NCBI RefSeq assembly: GCF_001421785.1
Contig: NZ_LMLB01000001.1
Coordinates: forward strand, 2,091,541 to 2,155,540
Source of the DNA: Sphingomonas sp. Leaf33
GTDB taxonomy: Bacteria > Pseudomonadota > Alphaproteobacteria > Sphingomonadales > Sphingomonadaceae
Direction of reading: 5' to 3'
DNA: 64,000 nt
The notes under the pieces are model-generated. The model was not told the DNA's origin, made no database searches, and saw only the letters and a program-made list of their open reading frames with translations. Below are positions 53,198 through 62,584 of the stretch, one piece after another. The position numbers and the translations under genes were made by a program. The first letter of the stretch is position 1; each line of letters opens with the position of its first letter.

Positions 53198-54841
53198 ATG
53201 CAGACCGTCGAGACGCTGAACGAAGGCCTCAAGCGCGCCTACACGCTGACCATCACCGCCAAGGACATCGACGCCAAGGTCGACGCCGAAGTGAAGCGCA
53301 TGGCGCCGCAGATCCGTATGCCCGGCTTCCGCCCCGGCAAGGTTCCCGCGAACCTGATCCGCAAGATGCATGGCGAGGCGATTGCCGGTGACGCGCTGAA
53401 CTCGGCGATCCAGCAGGGCGTCCAGCAGCTGATGGCGGACAAGAGCCTGCGCCCCGCGATGCAGCCGTCGGTCCGCCTGGAGGACGAATATGCACCGGGC
53501 AAGGATGCGGTTGTCACGGTCGAGCTGGAAGTGCTCCCCGACGTCCCCGCGCCCGCGATCGATGGCCTCAAGCTGGAGCGTCTGACCGTCCAGCCGGACG
53601 AGGCGCAGCTCGACGCGCGCATCGCCGAACTGGCCAGCGGCGCCAAGTCGTATGACGACGCGGACGCGGGCCACGCCGCGCAGACCGGCGACCTGGTCGT
53701 CATGGACTTCGTCGGCAAGACCGCCGACGGCGTCGCCTTCGACGGCGGCACCGGCACCGACATGTCGGTCGAGATCGGCTCGGGCCGCCTGATCCCGGGC
53801 TTCGAGGACCAGCTGGTCGGCGTGAAGAAGGGCGACGAGAAGCAGATCTCGGTCACCTTCCCGGAAGACTATGGCGCCAAGAACCTGGCCGGCCAGCCCG
53901 CCACCTTCGACCTGACGATCACCGATGTCCGCGTCGCCGGCGAGACCAAGATCGACGACGAGCTGGCCAAGAACCTGGGCCTCGAGAGCCTGGAGCAGCT
54001 GCGCGGCATCCTGAAGGGCCAGGCGGAGCAGGAGCTGAACGGCCTGACCCGCACCCACATGAAGCGCAAGCTGCTCGACCAGCTCGCCGCCGGCCACGAC
54101 TTCCCCGTGCCGCCGTCGATGGTCGAGGCCGAGTTCGACCAGATCTGGCACCAGCTCCAGCACGAAGCCGAGCATGAGGCCGATGTCGACGCCGCCAAGG
54201 CCGAGCTGGAAGCCGAGAAGGACGATTACCGCAAGATCGCCGAGCGCCGCGTGCGCCTGGGCCTGCTGCTGTCCGAGATCGGCCAGGCGAACGGCGTCGA
54301 GGTCAGCAACAACGAGATGAACCAGCTCGTGATGGCGGCCGCGCAGCAGTATCCGCAGGATCAGCGCGAGCGCTTCATCCAGTACGTCCAGCAGGAGCCG
54401 ATGGCCGCCGCCCAGCTGCGCGCGCCCCTGTACGAGGACAAGGTCGTCGACTTCCTGTTCGGCAAGTCCGAAGTGACCGACCGCGAAGTGACCCGCGAGG
54501 AGCTGGAAGCCGCGATCGAGAGCGAGGACGGCTTCGACACCGGCACGCACACCCACGACCACGACAAGCCGACTCCGCGCAAGTCGAAAAAGGCCGACGC
54601 GGGCGACGACAAGCCCGCCGCACCGAAGAAGGCTCCGGCCAAAAAGAAGGCCGCCGAGGCGACCGAGGACGCAGCGCCCGCCGCTGACGGCGACGAGCTG
54701 GTCGAAGCGGAGCCGGTGAAGAAGGCCGCGACCAAGAAGGCGCCGACCAAGAAGGCCGTCGAGCCGACCGCGGAGGGCGAAGATGTCGCCGCCGCCGCAA
54801 AGCCGAAGAAGGCCCCGGCCAAGAAGAAGACCGAGGCATAA
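53198..54841 (+). CDS. tig: trigger factor with a long Lys-rich C-terminal extension
   Basis: 547-residue ribosome-bound chaperone and prolyl isomerase. The ribosome-binding N-terminal domain (1-about 145) has RMPGFRPGKVPANLI, the tail signature being GFRxGKxP; the FKBP domain (about 150-240) has GDLVVMDFVGKTADG; the helical C-terminal domain ends about residue 440. E. coli trigger factor is about 432 residues; here about 105 more form a low-complexity tail: a THTHDHDK patch, then alternating acidic and AKKAPAKK-type basic runs like histone H1. First gene of the tig-GT2-clpP-clpX cluster. Confidence 0.95.
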   Translation: MQTVETLNEGLKRAYTLTITAKDIDAKVDAEVKRMAPQIRMPGFRPGKVPANLIRKMHGEAIAGDALNSAIQQGVQQLMADKSLRPAMQPSVRLEDEYAPGKDAVVTVELEVLPDVPAPAIDGLKLERLTVQPDEAQLDARIAELASGAKSYDDADAGHAAQTGDLVVMDFVGKTADGVAFDGGTGTDMSVEIGSGRLIPGFEDQLVGVKKGDEKQISVTFPEDYGAKNLAGQPATFDLTITDVRVAGETKIDDELAKNLGLESLEQLRGILKGQAEQELNGLTRTHMKRKLLDQLAAGHDFPVPPSMVEAEFDQIWHQLQHEAEHEADVDAAKAELEAEKDDYRKIAERRVRLGLLLSEIGQANGVEVSNNEMNQLVMAAAQQYPQDQRERFIQYVQQEPMAAAQLRAPLYEDKVVDFLFGKSEVTDREVTREELEAAIESEDGFDTGTHTHDHDKPTPRKSKKADAGDDKPAAPKKAPAKKKAAEATEDAAPAADGDELVEAEPVKKAATKKAPTKKAVEPTAEGEDVAAAAKPKKAPAKKKTEA

Positions 54842-54851
54842 GCTAAGCATC

Positions 54852-54890
54852 CAGCGTCACCCCGGCACAGGCCGGGGCGACGCCGGGGTA
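54852..54890. repeat. short inverted repeat between tig and the glycosyltransferase
   Basis: Hairpin CCCCGGC-ACAG-GCCGGGG (54860-54877) followed by a third copy of the arm (CCGGGG, 54883-54888). It belongs to the GTCACCCCGG...CCGGGG type of intergenic repeats and may weaken transcription out of tig. Confidence 0.55.
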
Positions 54891-54894
54891 ACGG

Positions 54895-55833
54895 ATGGGG
54901 GCTGAAGTGACCGCACCACGCATCGCCATCCTGCTGCCCTGTTACAACGAGGAGGCCGCGATCGCGCAGACGGTCGTGGGCTTCCGCGACGTGTTCCCGC
55001 ACGCGACCATCTACGTGTACGACAACAACAGCCGCGACCGGACGGTCGAGGTCGCGCGCGCTGCCGGCGCCGTCGTCCGCACCGAACGGATGCAGGGCAA
55101 GGGCCATGTCGTCCGCCGAATGTTCGCCGATGTCGATGCCGACATCTACGTCATGGCCGATGGCGACCTGACCTATGACCCGTCCTCCGCGCCCGCGATG
55201 GTCGATCGGCTTGTCGACGAGGGCCTCGACATGATCGTCGGCACCCGCGTGCATGAGGCCGCCGAGGCCTATCGCCGCGGGCACGTGCTCGGCAACCGCG
55301 CGATGACCGGGCTGCTCGCGTCGCTGTTCGGGCGCAGCTTCACCGACATCTTTTCGGGTTACCGCGTCTTTTCGCGCCGGTTCGTCAAAAGCTTCCCCGC
55401 ACTGTCGGGCGGCTTCGAGATCGAGACCGAAATCAGCGTCCACGCCCTCGAACTCAAGATGCCGGTCGGCGAGGTCGAGACACGCTATCTGGCGCGGATC
55501 GAAGGGTCGGCGTCGAAGCTCAATACCTACCGCGACGGCGCGCGCATCGCCCGGACCATCGCCACGCTCTACCGGATCGAGCGGCCCTTGTGGTTCTTCG
55601 GCGCGATCGGCGCCGTGCTGGCGCTGGCGGCGATCCTGCTCAGCGTTCCGCTCGCCATCACCTACGTCCAGACCGGACTGGTCCCGCGCTTCCCCACCGC
55701 GATCCTGGCTACGGGCTTGATGATCGTCGCGGTGCTGAACCTGTTCACCGGGCTGATCCTCGACACCGTCGTGCGCGGGCGGCGCGAGATCAAGCGGCTC
55801 GCCTACCTCGCGGTTCCGGGGCCGCAAGTCTGA
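54895..55833 (+). CDS. family 2 glycosyltransferase with C-terminal membrane helices
   Basis: 312-residue membrane glycosyltransferase of the GT-A fold. PCYNEEAAI at the start, the metal-binding DxD in MADGDLTYD (about residues 85-90) and the acceptor region SGYRVFSRRFVKSF are clear; two transmembrane helices lie at about 232-257 and 266-290. It resembles dolichyl/polyprenyl-phosphate sugar transferases (DPM1/GtrB-like). The product may be a polyprenyl-phosphate sugar used in envelope modification. It sits between tig and clpP, with no polysaccharide genes beside it. ATG 54895 follows GGATGGGG. Confidence 0.88.
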   Translation: MGAEVTAPRIAILLPCYNEEAAIAQTVVGFRDVFPHATIYVYDNNSRDRTVEVARAAGAVVRTERMQGKGHVVRRMFADVDADIYVMADGDLTYDPSSAPAMVDRLVDEGLDMIVGTRVHEAAEAYRRGHVLGNRAMTGLLASLFGRSFTDIFSGYRVFSRRFVKSFPALSGGFEIETEISVHALELKMPVGEVETRYLARIEGSASKLNTYRDGARIARTIATLYRIERPLWFFGAIGAVLALAAILLSVPLAITYVQTGLVPRFPTAILATGLMIVAVLNLFTGLILDTVVRGRREIKRLAYLAVPGPQV

Positions 55834-55896
55834 CCCTCTTGCGCCCTACCGCCCGAACGCCGATGTAAGCGCGGTCAATCCTAGAGCGGGAACATC

Positions 55897-56541
55897 ATGC
55901 ACGACCCTATGAGCGTCATCCAGAACGCCCTCGTCCCCATCGTCATCGAACAGTCGAGCCGCGGCGAGCGCAGCTTCGACATCTATTCCCGCCTGCTGCG
56001 CGAACGCATCATCTTCGTCGTTGGGCCGGTCGAGGATCACATGGCCTCGCTCATCACCGCGCAGCTGCTCTTCCTCGAGTCCGAGAACCCGAAGAAGGAT
56101 ATCTGGATGTACATCAACTCGCCCGGCGGCGTGGTGACCGCCGGCATGGCGATCCACGACACGATGCAGTATATCCGGCCGAAGGTCGGGACGGTCTGTA
56201 TCGGCCAGGCGGCATCGATGGGCAGCTTCCTGCTGGCGGCCGGTGAGCCGGGGATGCGCGTCGCGCTGACCAACGCCCGTATCATGGTCCACCAGCCCTC
56301 GGGCGGAGCGCAGGGCATGGCGTCTGACATCGAGATCCAGGCCAAGGAAATCCTGCGCATCAAGCGCCGGATGAACGACCTGTACGTCAAGTACACCGGC
56401 AAGAGCCTGGAAGAGATCGAGCGCGCGATGGACCGCGACACCTTCCTGGAGGCGGACGAGGCCAAGGCGTTCGGCCTGGTCGACGAAGTGTTCGACAAGC
56501 GTCCGGGTGTGCCGGATGCGGACGGATCGAGCGCGGCGTAA
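55897..56541 (+). CDS. clpP: ATP-dependent Clp protease proteolytic subunit
   Basis: 214-residue serine protease that assembles into the tetradecameric chamber fed by ClpX (and ClpA). The triad is Ser107 in [11 protein letters not shown], His132 in [11 protein letters not shown] and an Asp near residue 181 ([10 protein letters not shown]). [19 protein letters not shown] at about 43 is typical. The length is slightly longer than E. coli ClpP (207). Start ATG 55897 or 55909; both are in frame. ClpX follows after 112 bp that contain two hairpins. Confidence 0.97.
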   Translation: MHDPMSVIQNALVPIVIEQSSRGERSFDIYSRLLRERIIFVVGPVEDHMASLITAQLLFLESENPKKDIWMYINSPGGVVTAGMAIHDTMQYIRPKVGTVCIGQAASMGSFLLAAGEPGMRVALTNARIMVHQPSGGAQGMASDIEIQAKEILRIKRRMNDLYVKYTGKSLEEIERAMDRDTFLEADEAKAFGLVDEVFDKRPGVPDADGSSAA

Positions 56542-56559
56542 GCCGGATTTGCGTGCCCC

Positions 56560-56609
56560 GGGTCCGGTAAAGGCTTTGCCGGACCCCGCCTGCCGTGTAG
56601 GATGGCAGG
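56560..56609 (+). other. tandem hairpins in the clpP-clpX spacer
   Basis: A strong 12-bp stem: GGGTCCGG (56560-56567) plus TAAA pairs with TTTG plus CCGGACCC (56579-56586), with a three-base loop GGC at 56572-56574. A second stem CTGCC/GGCAG (56590-56594 and 56605-56609) follows. There is no T-run, so this is more likely an RNA processing, stability or attenuation element than a terminator. Confidence 0.55.
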
Positions 56610-56653
56610 CTAAACCAAGCGCGGCGCATCGGTCCGCGCGACGAGGTGATTGA

Positions 56654-57925
<1,272 letters not shown>

Positions 57926-57952
57926 TCCTGTCCCTTCCGGGACTATTGCAAG

Positions 57953-57985
57953 CGGGCGTCGGGTAACCGGCGCCCGTTTCGTTTT
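57953..57985 (+). terminator. clpX terminator
   Basis: 10-bp stem CGGGCGTCGG (57953-57962) with CCGGCGCCCG (57967-57976; one G-T pair), loop GTAA, then TTTCGTTTT. A classical intrinsic terminator on the plus strand. Confidence 0.9.
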
Positions 57986-57993
57986 GCCCTTTT

Positions 57994-58071
57994 GTGCTCC
58001 CGCGCAGGCGGGAGCCCAGGGTTACAAAAGACGTCGCCTCCGGTTCTGCGCTCCCGCCTGCGCGGGAGCAC
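57994..58071. repeat. paired inverted repeat between clpX and the PepSY gene
   Basis: Perfect 22-bp outer arms (57994-58015 and 58050-58071) separated by 34 bp. Each arm is itself a hairpin: GCTCCCGC-GCAG-GCGGGAGC and GCTCCCGC-CTGC-GCGGGAGC. Same architecture as the element at 35088 but a different core sequence. It lies just behind the clpX terminator and touches the end of the PepSY gene. Confidence 0.85.
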
Positions 58072-58074
58072 GAC

Positions 58075-59538
58075 TTATGATGCGGCCCGCTTCCGCCCCA
58101 GCTCCACCGCGACCAGCACCGCGGCCACGCTCAGCAGCGCCAGGTCGATCGCCCAGATCGCCGGCAGGCCGAGCGGCGTCAGCGTGAAGTGGACGAGTGC
58201 GGTCATCGCGACCATCGCCGCAAGGATCAGCCGCAGAGCGCGCGGATCGGCCAGCCGCGGCACGATCATCCCCACCGCCACGACCGCGGCAAGGCTCGAC
58301 CAGAACACCGGCACCAGCGGCATCGCCGCCCCGCCCAGCGCGCGCAGCCACAGCGCCCCGACGATCACCACCGGCGTGCCCCAGACGACCATCGTCCAGA
58401 AGCCTTCCAGTCGCGGGCTCGGCAGCCCGCGGCGGCGCCGCTTCTGCAACCACAGCGACATGCCGGTCGCGGTCACGACGCACAGCGCGAGGCCGAGGGC
58501 GATGTAGGCCAATTCGACCGCCAACCCGCCGAAGCTGCCGAAGTGCAAGTTGTAGAGCGACGCCGCCGCCTGCCGCCCGAGCGGCCCGTCGGACAGGCCC
58601 AGCCGCCCCTCGTACCGGCCGGCGGCGTCGAAATGATATGCCTCGCCGTAGATCAGTCGCCGATCGTGCGCGGCGAGCAGCTGGATGTTCTGCCCGCGCG
58701 TACCGGGATCGTGGATCGTGACATAGGTCGGCGTCACGTCCGGAAAGGTCTTCGCCATGTACCGCAGCGGTGCTGCGACATCGGGCAGCGCCGCGGGGCG
58801 CTTGTCGACCGGATGCTCCGCGCCGAAGATCGGCGCATAGGCGGCCAGCGTATCGCCCCCGTGATAGCGCTTGCCGAGCAGGTCGGCGCCGACCGACGAC
58901 AGCCCGATGATCGCGCCGGTCATGCCGAGTGCGACGACGAACGGCAGGGTCCACACGCCCAGGCGGTTGTGCCAGTCGGCCTGCGCCAGTTGGCGATTGC
59001 CCCGCGCGCGCAGGCGGAACGCATCGCGCAGGATGCGCGGATGCGCGACGACGCCGGTGATCGCCAGCGCCGCCAGCATCACGCCCAGCGCCCCGACCAG
59101 GATGATCCCGATCGTGGTCGGCAAGTGAAGGTAGGTGTGCAGATTGACCAGGAATTCGGTCCAGGCGTGCGCCTCCGGCCCCGCGTCGCGCCCGGCGGCA
59201 TCGACGTAGATCGCGCCGTGATCGCTCGTCACGACGGTCCGCGGCAGCCCGGCGGTCGGCATGTGGACATAAAGGTGCGTGCTGGCCGCCTTGCCCGCGG
59301 CGGCATCGATCGCCGCCTTGGTCGCGACCGCCGCCTGCACCGCGGTCGGGGTCATCGCCGGCGTCTCGGCGACAGCGGGCTGTTCCCAGCGCTGCCACCG
59401 TTCGTGGATGACGACCAGCATTCCCGAGAGCGCGATCAGATAGAGCAGCGCGCCGGCCAGCAACCCCAGCGCGGCGTGCCCGCCCAGCGCGCGCTGCACC
59501 AGGCCGGGTTCGGCCGCGACGATCGGATCATGCTTCAT
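58075..59538 (-). CDS. PepSY-associated transmembrane protein
   Basis: 487-residue inner-membrane protein with four or more helices (about 20-42, 140-160, 190-212, 332-355, 385-480) and two PepSY-like periplasmic segments. The heme-linked/iron-reductase signature of the PepSY_TM group is seen in WTEFLVNLHTYLHLPT, with HR/HH-type histidines and YNLHFGSFGGL. Such proteins follow siderophore receptor genes and are thought to reduce Fe(III)-siderophore in the periplasm. The ATG at 59538 overlaps the upstream gene stop (ATGA), which fixes the start. Confidence 0.87.
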   Translation of the reverse strand: MKHDPIVAAEPGLVQRALGGHAALGLLAGALLYLIALSGMLVVIHERWQRWEQPAVAETPAMTPTAVQAAVATKAAIDAAAGKAASTHLYVHMPTAGLPRTVVTSDHGAIYVDAAGRDAGPEAHAWTEFLVNLHTYLHLPTTIGIILVGALGVMLAALAITGVVAHPRILRDAFRLRARGNRQLAQADWHNRLGVWTLPFVVALGMTGAIIGLSSVGADLLGKRYHGGDTLAAYAPIFGAEHPVDKRPAALPDVAAPLRYMAKTFPDVTPTYVTIHDPGTRGQNIQLLAAHDRRLIYGEAYHFDAAGRYEGRLGLSDGPLGRQAAASLYNLHFGSFGGLAVELAYIALGLALCVVTATGMSLWLQKRRRRGLPSPRLEGFWTMVVWGTPVVIVGALWLRALGGAAMPLVPVFWSSLAAVVAVGMIVPRLADPRALRLILAAMVAMTALVHFTLTPLGLPAIWAIDLALLSVAAVLVAVELGRKRAAS

Positions 59539-60080
59539 AGCGGCCACCATAGCAGCCCCCCGGCCGCAGCGCATACCGCGGGCGGCAGGATCATGCGGAG
59601 CGGCCCCGCCTGCATCAGCTGGATGCTGGCGAGCAGCGTCCAGGCGACGGGCGCGGCGATGAAGGCAAGCGCGGTGCGATCCGCCGGGTGCCAGCCCAGC
59701 CGCATCGCCGCAGCTTCCGCCCCCATCGCAAAGACATAGGATGCCGCGACACCGACCGGCACGACCAGCAGGAAGACGGCCAGCCGTCGCCCGACACCGA
59801 GCGCGCGGTGGGGCAACGTCACGCTGGCCGGCGTGCGTGCCGGCGGGTTGCGGGTGGGCGCGGTCCGCACGCCGTCACGCGCGAGGAGGCCGAGCGCGAC
59901 AAGCATCGCGACGGTCACCCCGACCGCGATACCCCACGCCCCCTCCCCGACCGCCAGGGCCAGGATCGCAACGACCACCGCGGCCCAGCCGCCCACCGCG
60001 ACGTGCCGCAGCCCGCCCCAACCGACGCGGACCAGAACGATGCCGGCGATCGCCAGCGCGACGGCGGCGGCGAGCAGCAT
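59535..60080 (-). CDS. small multi-helix membrane protein of the iron-uptake operon
   Basis: 181-residue integral membrane protein of about five helices, unnamed. Helix 1 (1-18) and helix 2 (28-48) are followed by a polar basic loop (RDGVRTAPTRNPPART), then three helices. It lies between the siderophore receptor (TGATG overlap) and the PepSY protein (ATGA overlap), so it belongs to one operon and likely works in siderophore-iron handling. The position fits the small DUF3649-type proteins of such operons, but I cannot confirm the family. Confidence 0.75.
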   Translation of the reverse strand: MLLAAAVALAIAGIVLVRVGWGGLRHVAVGGWAAVVVAILALAVGEGAWGIAVGVTVAMLVALGLLARDGVRTAPTRNPPARTPASVTLPHRALGVGRRLAVFLLVVPVGVAASYVFAMGAEAAAMRLGWHPADRTALAFIAAPVAWTLLASIQLMQAGPLRMILPPAVCAAAGGLLWWPL

Positions 60081-62200
60081 CAGAATTTGAAGCCCAGCGT
60101 GACCGTGCCCGTCCGCGGCGCTCCGTAGAAGCCCTGCGCCCAGAACAGGCTGGTCAGATACTTTGCGTTGGTGATGTTGCGCACGTTGGCGGTCAGCGAC
60201 ACCGCGTCGCTCAGGTCATAGCGCGCCATCGCATCGACCAGCGCATAGGCGCCCTGCGTCGTGAAGATCGCGGCTCCGGCGGGCGTCGTCGTCAGCTGAT
60301 CGCGGCTGATCCGGCTCTGATACTGGACCGCGGCGCCCAGCTTCAGCGCAGGTAGCGCGACCGGGCTGTACACCGCATTCAGTCGCGCGGTCCGGCGCGG
60401 AACATAGGTCCGCACCGCCATTCCGTCCGGATTACGGACGCGCAGCGCCGTAAGGCCGCCGGTCAGCTGCAGGCCCGGCGCAAGCTGGCCGCCGACGTCC
60501 ACCTCGACCCCTTCGGACTTGGCATCGATCGTCGTGTAGAGCTGCTGTCCGCTGACCGTGTCGAAGCGCAGGCTCTCGGCGGTATTATTCTGCCGCGCGC
60601 GGAACACCGCGGCGCTGGCGTTCAGCCGCCCGCCGAACCACTCGCCCTTCACCCCCGCCTCGATATTGTCGCCCTCGATCGGCTCCAGCGGACGGAAGTC
60701 GACGCCGATCTCGCGTTGCGGATTGAAGATCGTCGCATAGCTCGCATAGGCATTGATGTTGGGCGTCAGCGCATAGGTGACGCCCGCGAACGGCAGCACG
60801 CGCGTCCGCTCGAACCGGTTGGCGACGCCGTAGCTGATGCCCTCGGCCGTCGCGCGCGTCACATTGCCGCCGACCATGATCTTCAGCGGATCGGCCGGGT
60901 TCAGGCGGATCAGGCCGTACACGCTCTCGCGCTTGTTGTTGGTGTCCGCGCTCAGGTCGAACGGGCCGAACGACGGCTTGGGGAAGCGCCCCTCGAACGC
61001 GGTGTTGCCGGGCAGCGAAATGCCGGTCCCCGCCGGATAGCTCGAATATTGCTTCAGCACCGACACACCGCGGTTCACGCCGAAGACGACGTCATGCTTG
61101 CGGCCGAACAGCGTCACCGGGCCCGAGGAATAGGCGTCGATCGTCAGCTCGCGCGTCGGGCCGTTGAACGCGCCGACATAGGAGAACAGGCCGAGGCCCG
61201 TCGCCCGGTCGGGCGTGCCATAGACGTAGAACAGTTCCGAATCCTCATCGACCGCGCGGCGCAGCACGCTGAGCTTGGCCGACCAGCCCCCGCCGAAGTC
61301 GTGGGTCAGGTCGCCGAAGATCTGCTGGTCGAGCACGTCCCACTGCATCCAGTCGGCCGACGTGCTGGTCGACCGCGGATAGTCGGTCGGCGAGCCATCG
61401 GTGTAGAACAGCGGCAACGCCCCCCACAGTCCGCCTTCGGCACGATTGTCCTGCCGCTGGTACCCGACAGCCAGCACCGTATCCGGCCCCAGATCGGCCT
61501 CGGTGATGCCGTACAGGATCGACCGCTTGACCTGATAGCGGTCGAGATAGCTGTCGGTATCGAGATAGGCGCCGACGACACGCGCGCGCACCGCACCGTT
61601 CGCGGTCAGCGGCACGGTCACGTCGCCGTCGATCCGCTTCTGGTCGAACGAGCCATACAGAGCGGCCACGCTGCCGGCGAACTCGCGGCCGGGGCGCTTG
61701 CGGACGAAATTGATCGTCGCCGACGGGTTGCCGGTCGAGGACAGCAGCCCGTTCGCGCCGCGCAGCACCTCGACCCGGTCGTAGGTCGCGGTATCGAGCG
61801 GGCCGCTCTGGATGTTGAACGCGAACGGCTGGCCGATGCCGTCCAGCTGGAAATTGGTGATCTCGAACCCGCGCGCCGAGTAATAGGTACGATCGGTCTC
61901 GACCGACTGCACGTTCACCCCGGTCGTCGTCTGGAGCAGCGTGTTGACGTCGGTCAGGCGGAAGTCGTCGATCTGGGTCCGCGTGACGACGCTGACCGAC
62001 TGCGGCGTGTCCTTCTGGCTCAGCCCCAGCCGGGTCGCGGTACGGCTGACGCCGGTCGCATAGCTTCCGCTCCCCTCGCTCGCTTCGTCCCGCGTGCCGA
62101 TGACGATCACATCGCCACGCGACTGCGGATCGGTGTCGGCGGCGGGGACCGGGTCGTTGGTCGCGGTGGCAGCAAGCAGCAGTAGCAACGCAGGGGTCAT
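60080..62200 (-). CDS. TonB-dependent siderophore receptor
   Basis: 706-residue outer-membrane receptor. Signal peptide (about 1-13), a TonB-box-like DVIVIGTRDE (about 30), the plug with SQKDTPQSVSVVTRTQID (about 60-77, the hallmark of siderophore receptors) and YYSARGFEITNFQLDGIG, and a 22-strand barrel ending GAPRTGTVTLGFKF. It resembles FhuE/FpvA types for hydroxamate or mixed siderophores; the ligand is not determined. First gene of a coupled three-gene iron operon. A Fur-like dyad lies about 50 bp before the ATG. Confidence 0.94.
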   Translation of the reverse strand: MTPALLLLLAATATNDPVPAADTDPQSRGDVIVIGTRDEASEGSGSYATGVSRTATRLGLSQKDTPQSVSVVTRTQIDDFRLTDVNTLLQTTTGVNVQSVETDRTYYSARGFEITNFQLDGIGQPFAFNIQSGPLDTATYDRVEVLRGANGLLSSTGNPSATINFVRKRPGREFAGSVAALYGSFDQKRIDGDVTVPLTANGAVRARVVGAYLDTDSYLDRYQVKRSILYGITEADLGPDTVLAVGYQRQDNRAEGGLWGALPLFYTDGSPTDYPRSTSTSADWMQWDVLDQQIFGDLTHDFGGGWSAKLSVLRRAVDEDSELFYVYGTPDRATGLGLFSYVGAFNGPTRELTIDAYSSGPVTLFGRKHDVVFGVNRGVSVLKQYSSYPAGTGISLPGNTAFEGRFPKPSFGPFDLSADTNNKRESVYGLIRLNPADPLKIMVGGNVTRATAEGISYGVANRFERTRVLPFAGVTYALTPNINAYASYATIFNPQREIGVDFRPLEPIEGDNIEAGVKGEWFGGRLNASAAVFRARQNNTAESLRFDTVSGQQLYTTIDAKSEGVEVDVGGQLAPGLQLTGGLTALRVRNPDGMAVRTYVPRRTARLNAVYSPVALPALKLGAAVQYQSRISRDQLTTTPAGAAIFTTQGAYALVDAMARYDLSDAVSLTANVRNITNAKYLTSLFWAQGFYGAPRTGTVTLGFKF

Positions 62201-62249
62201 TCGACTCTCGATCTTGTCCGTGTCGCGTGCCGGATAGCGGGCGACGGAT

Positions 62250-62274
62250 GCTAATGCAACGGATTCTCAATAGC
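62250..62274 (-). promoter_or_regulatory. Fur-like operator upstream of the siderophore receptor
   Basis: Imperfect dyad GCTAATGCAAC-GG-ATTCTCAATAGC centred at 62262; 7 of 12 base pairs are symmetrical, with outer GCTA/TAGC and inner TG/CA. Position and AT-rich TTGAGAAT-type half-site suit an iron-responsive Fur box controlling the operon. Inference from context. Confidence 0.5.
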
Positions 62275-62350
62275 GCCGTAATAAACAGGAATAGGTGTGC
62301 GCGCATCCATGGCGGCGCGCACGCGTTGACGTCTGCGAAGGAGAGCGAAC

Positions 62351-62539
62351 ATGAGTGACAAGGATCGGACGACAGTCGATACCCACGCGCAAGACGAGCG
62401 CAGCGATATTGAGCAGGCGGTCGACGCGCGGCGCGATGCGCTGGAACGCGGTGAAGGCGGGCCGGAGGCGGACGCGGAGATGGGCGAAGGCGGCGCCGAT
62501 GGCGTCGTGAAGAACCAGGACCGTGATATCGGCCAGTAG
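62351..62539 (+). CDS. small acidic hypothetical protein
   Basis: 62-residue hydrophilic, strongly acidic protein (many Asp/Glu with Gly; likely disordered). No family recognised. GGAGAG about 6 bases upstream supports the ATG at 62351, and a terminator follows directly. Composition resembles small stress-associated proteins of this order, but that is only an impression. Confidence 0.65.
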   Translation: MSDKDRTTVDTHAQDERSDIEQAVDARRDALERGEGGPEADAEMGEGGADGVVKNQDRDIGQ

Positions 62540-62551
62540 AAATGGAGGCGG

Positions 62552-62584
62552 GCGGGCGGCCGTCAGGTCCGCCCGCTCGTTTCG
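62552..62584. terminator. terminator between convergent genes
   Basis: 8-bp stem GCGGGCGG (62552-62559) with CCGCCCGC (62569-62576), followed by TCGTTTCG. It separates the acidic 62-residue gene from the convergent gene ending at 62585. Confidence 0.7.
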
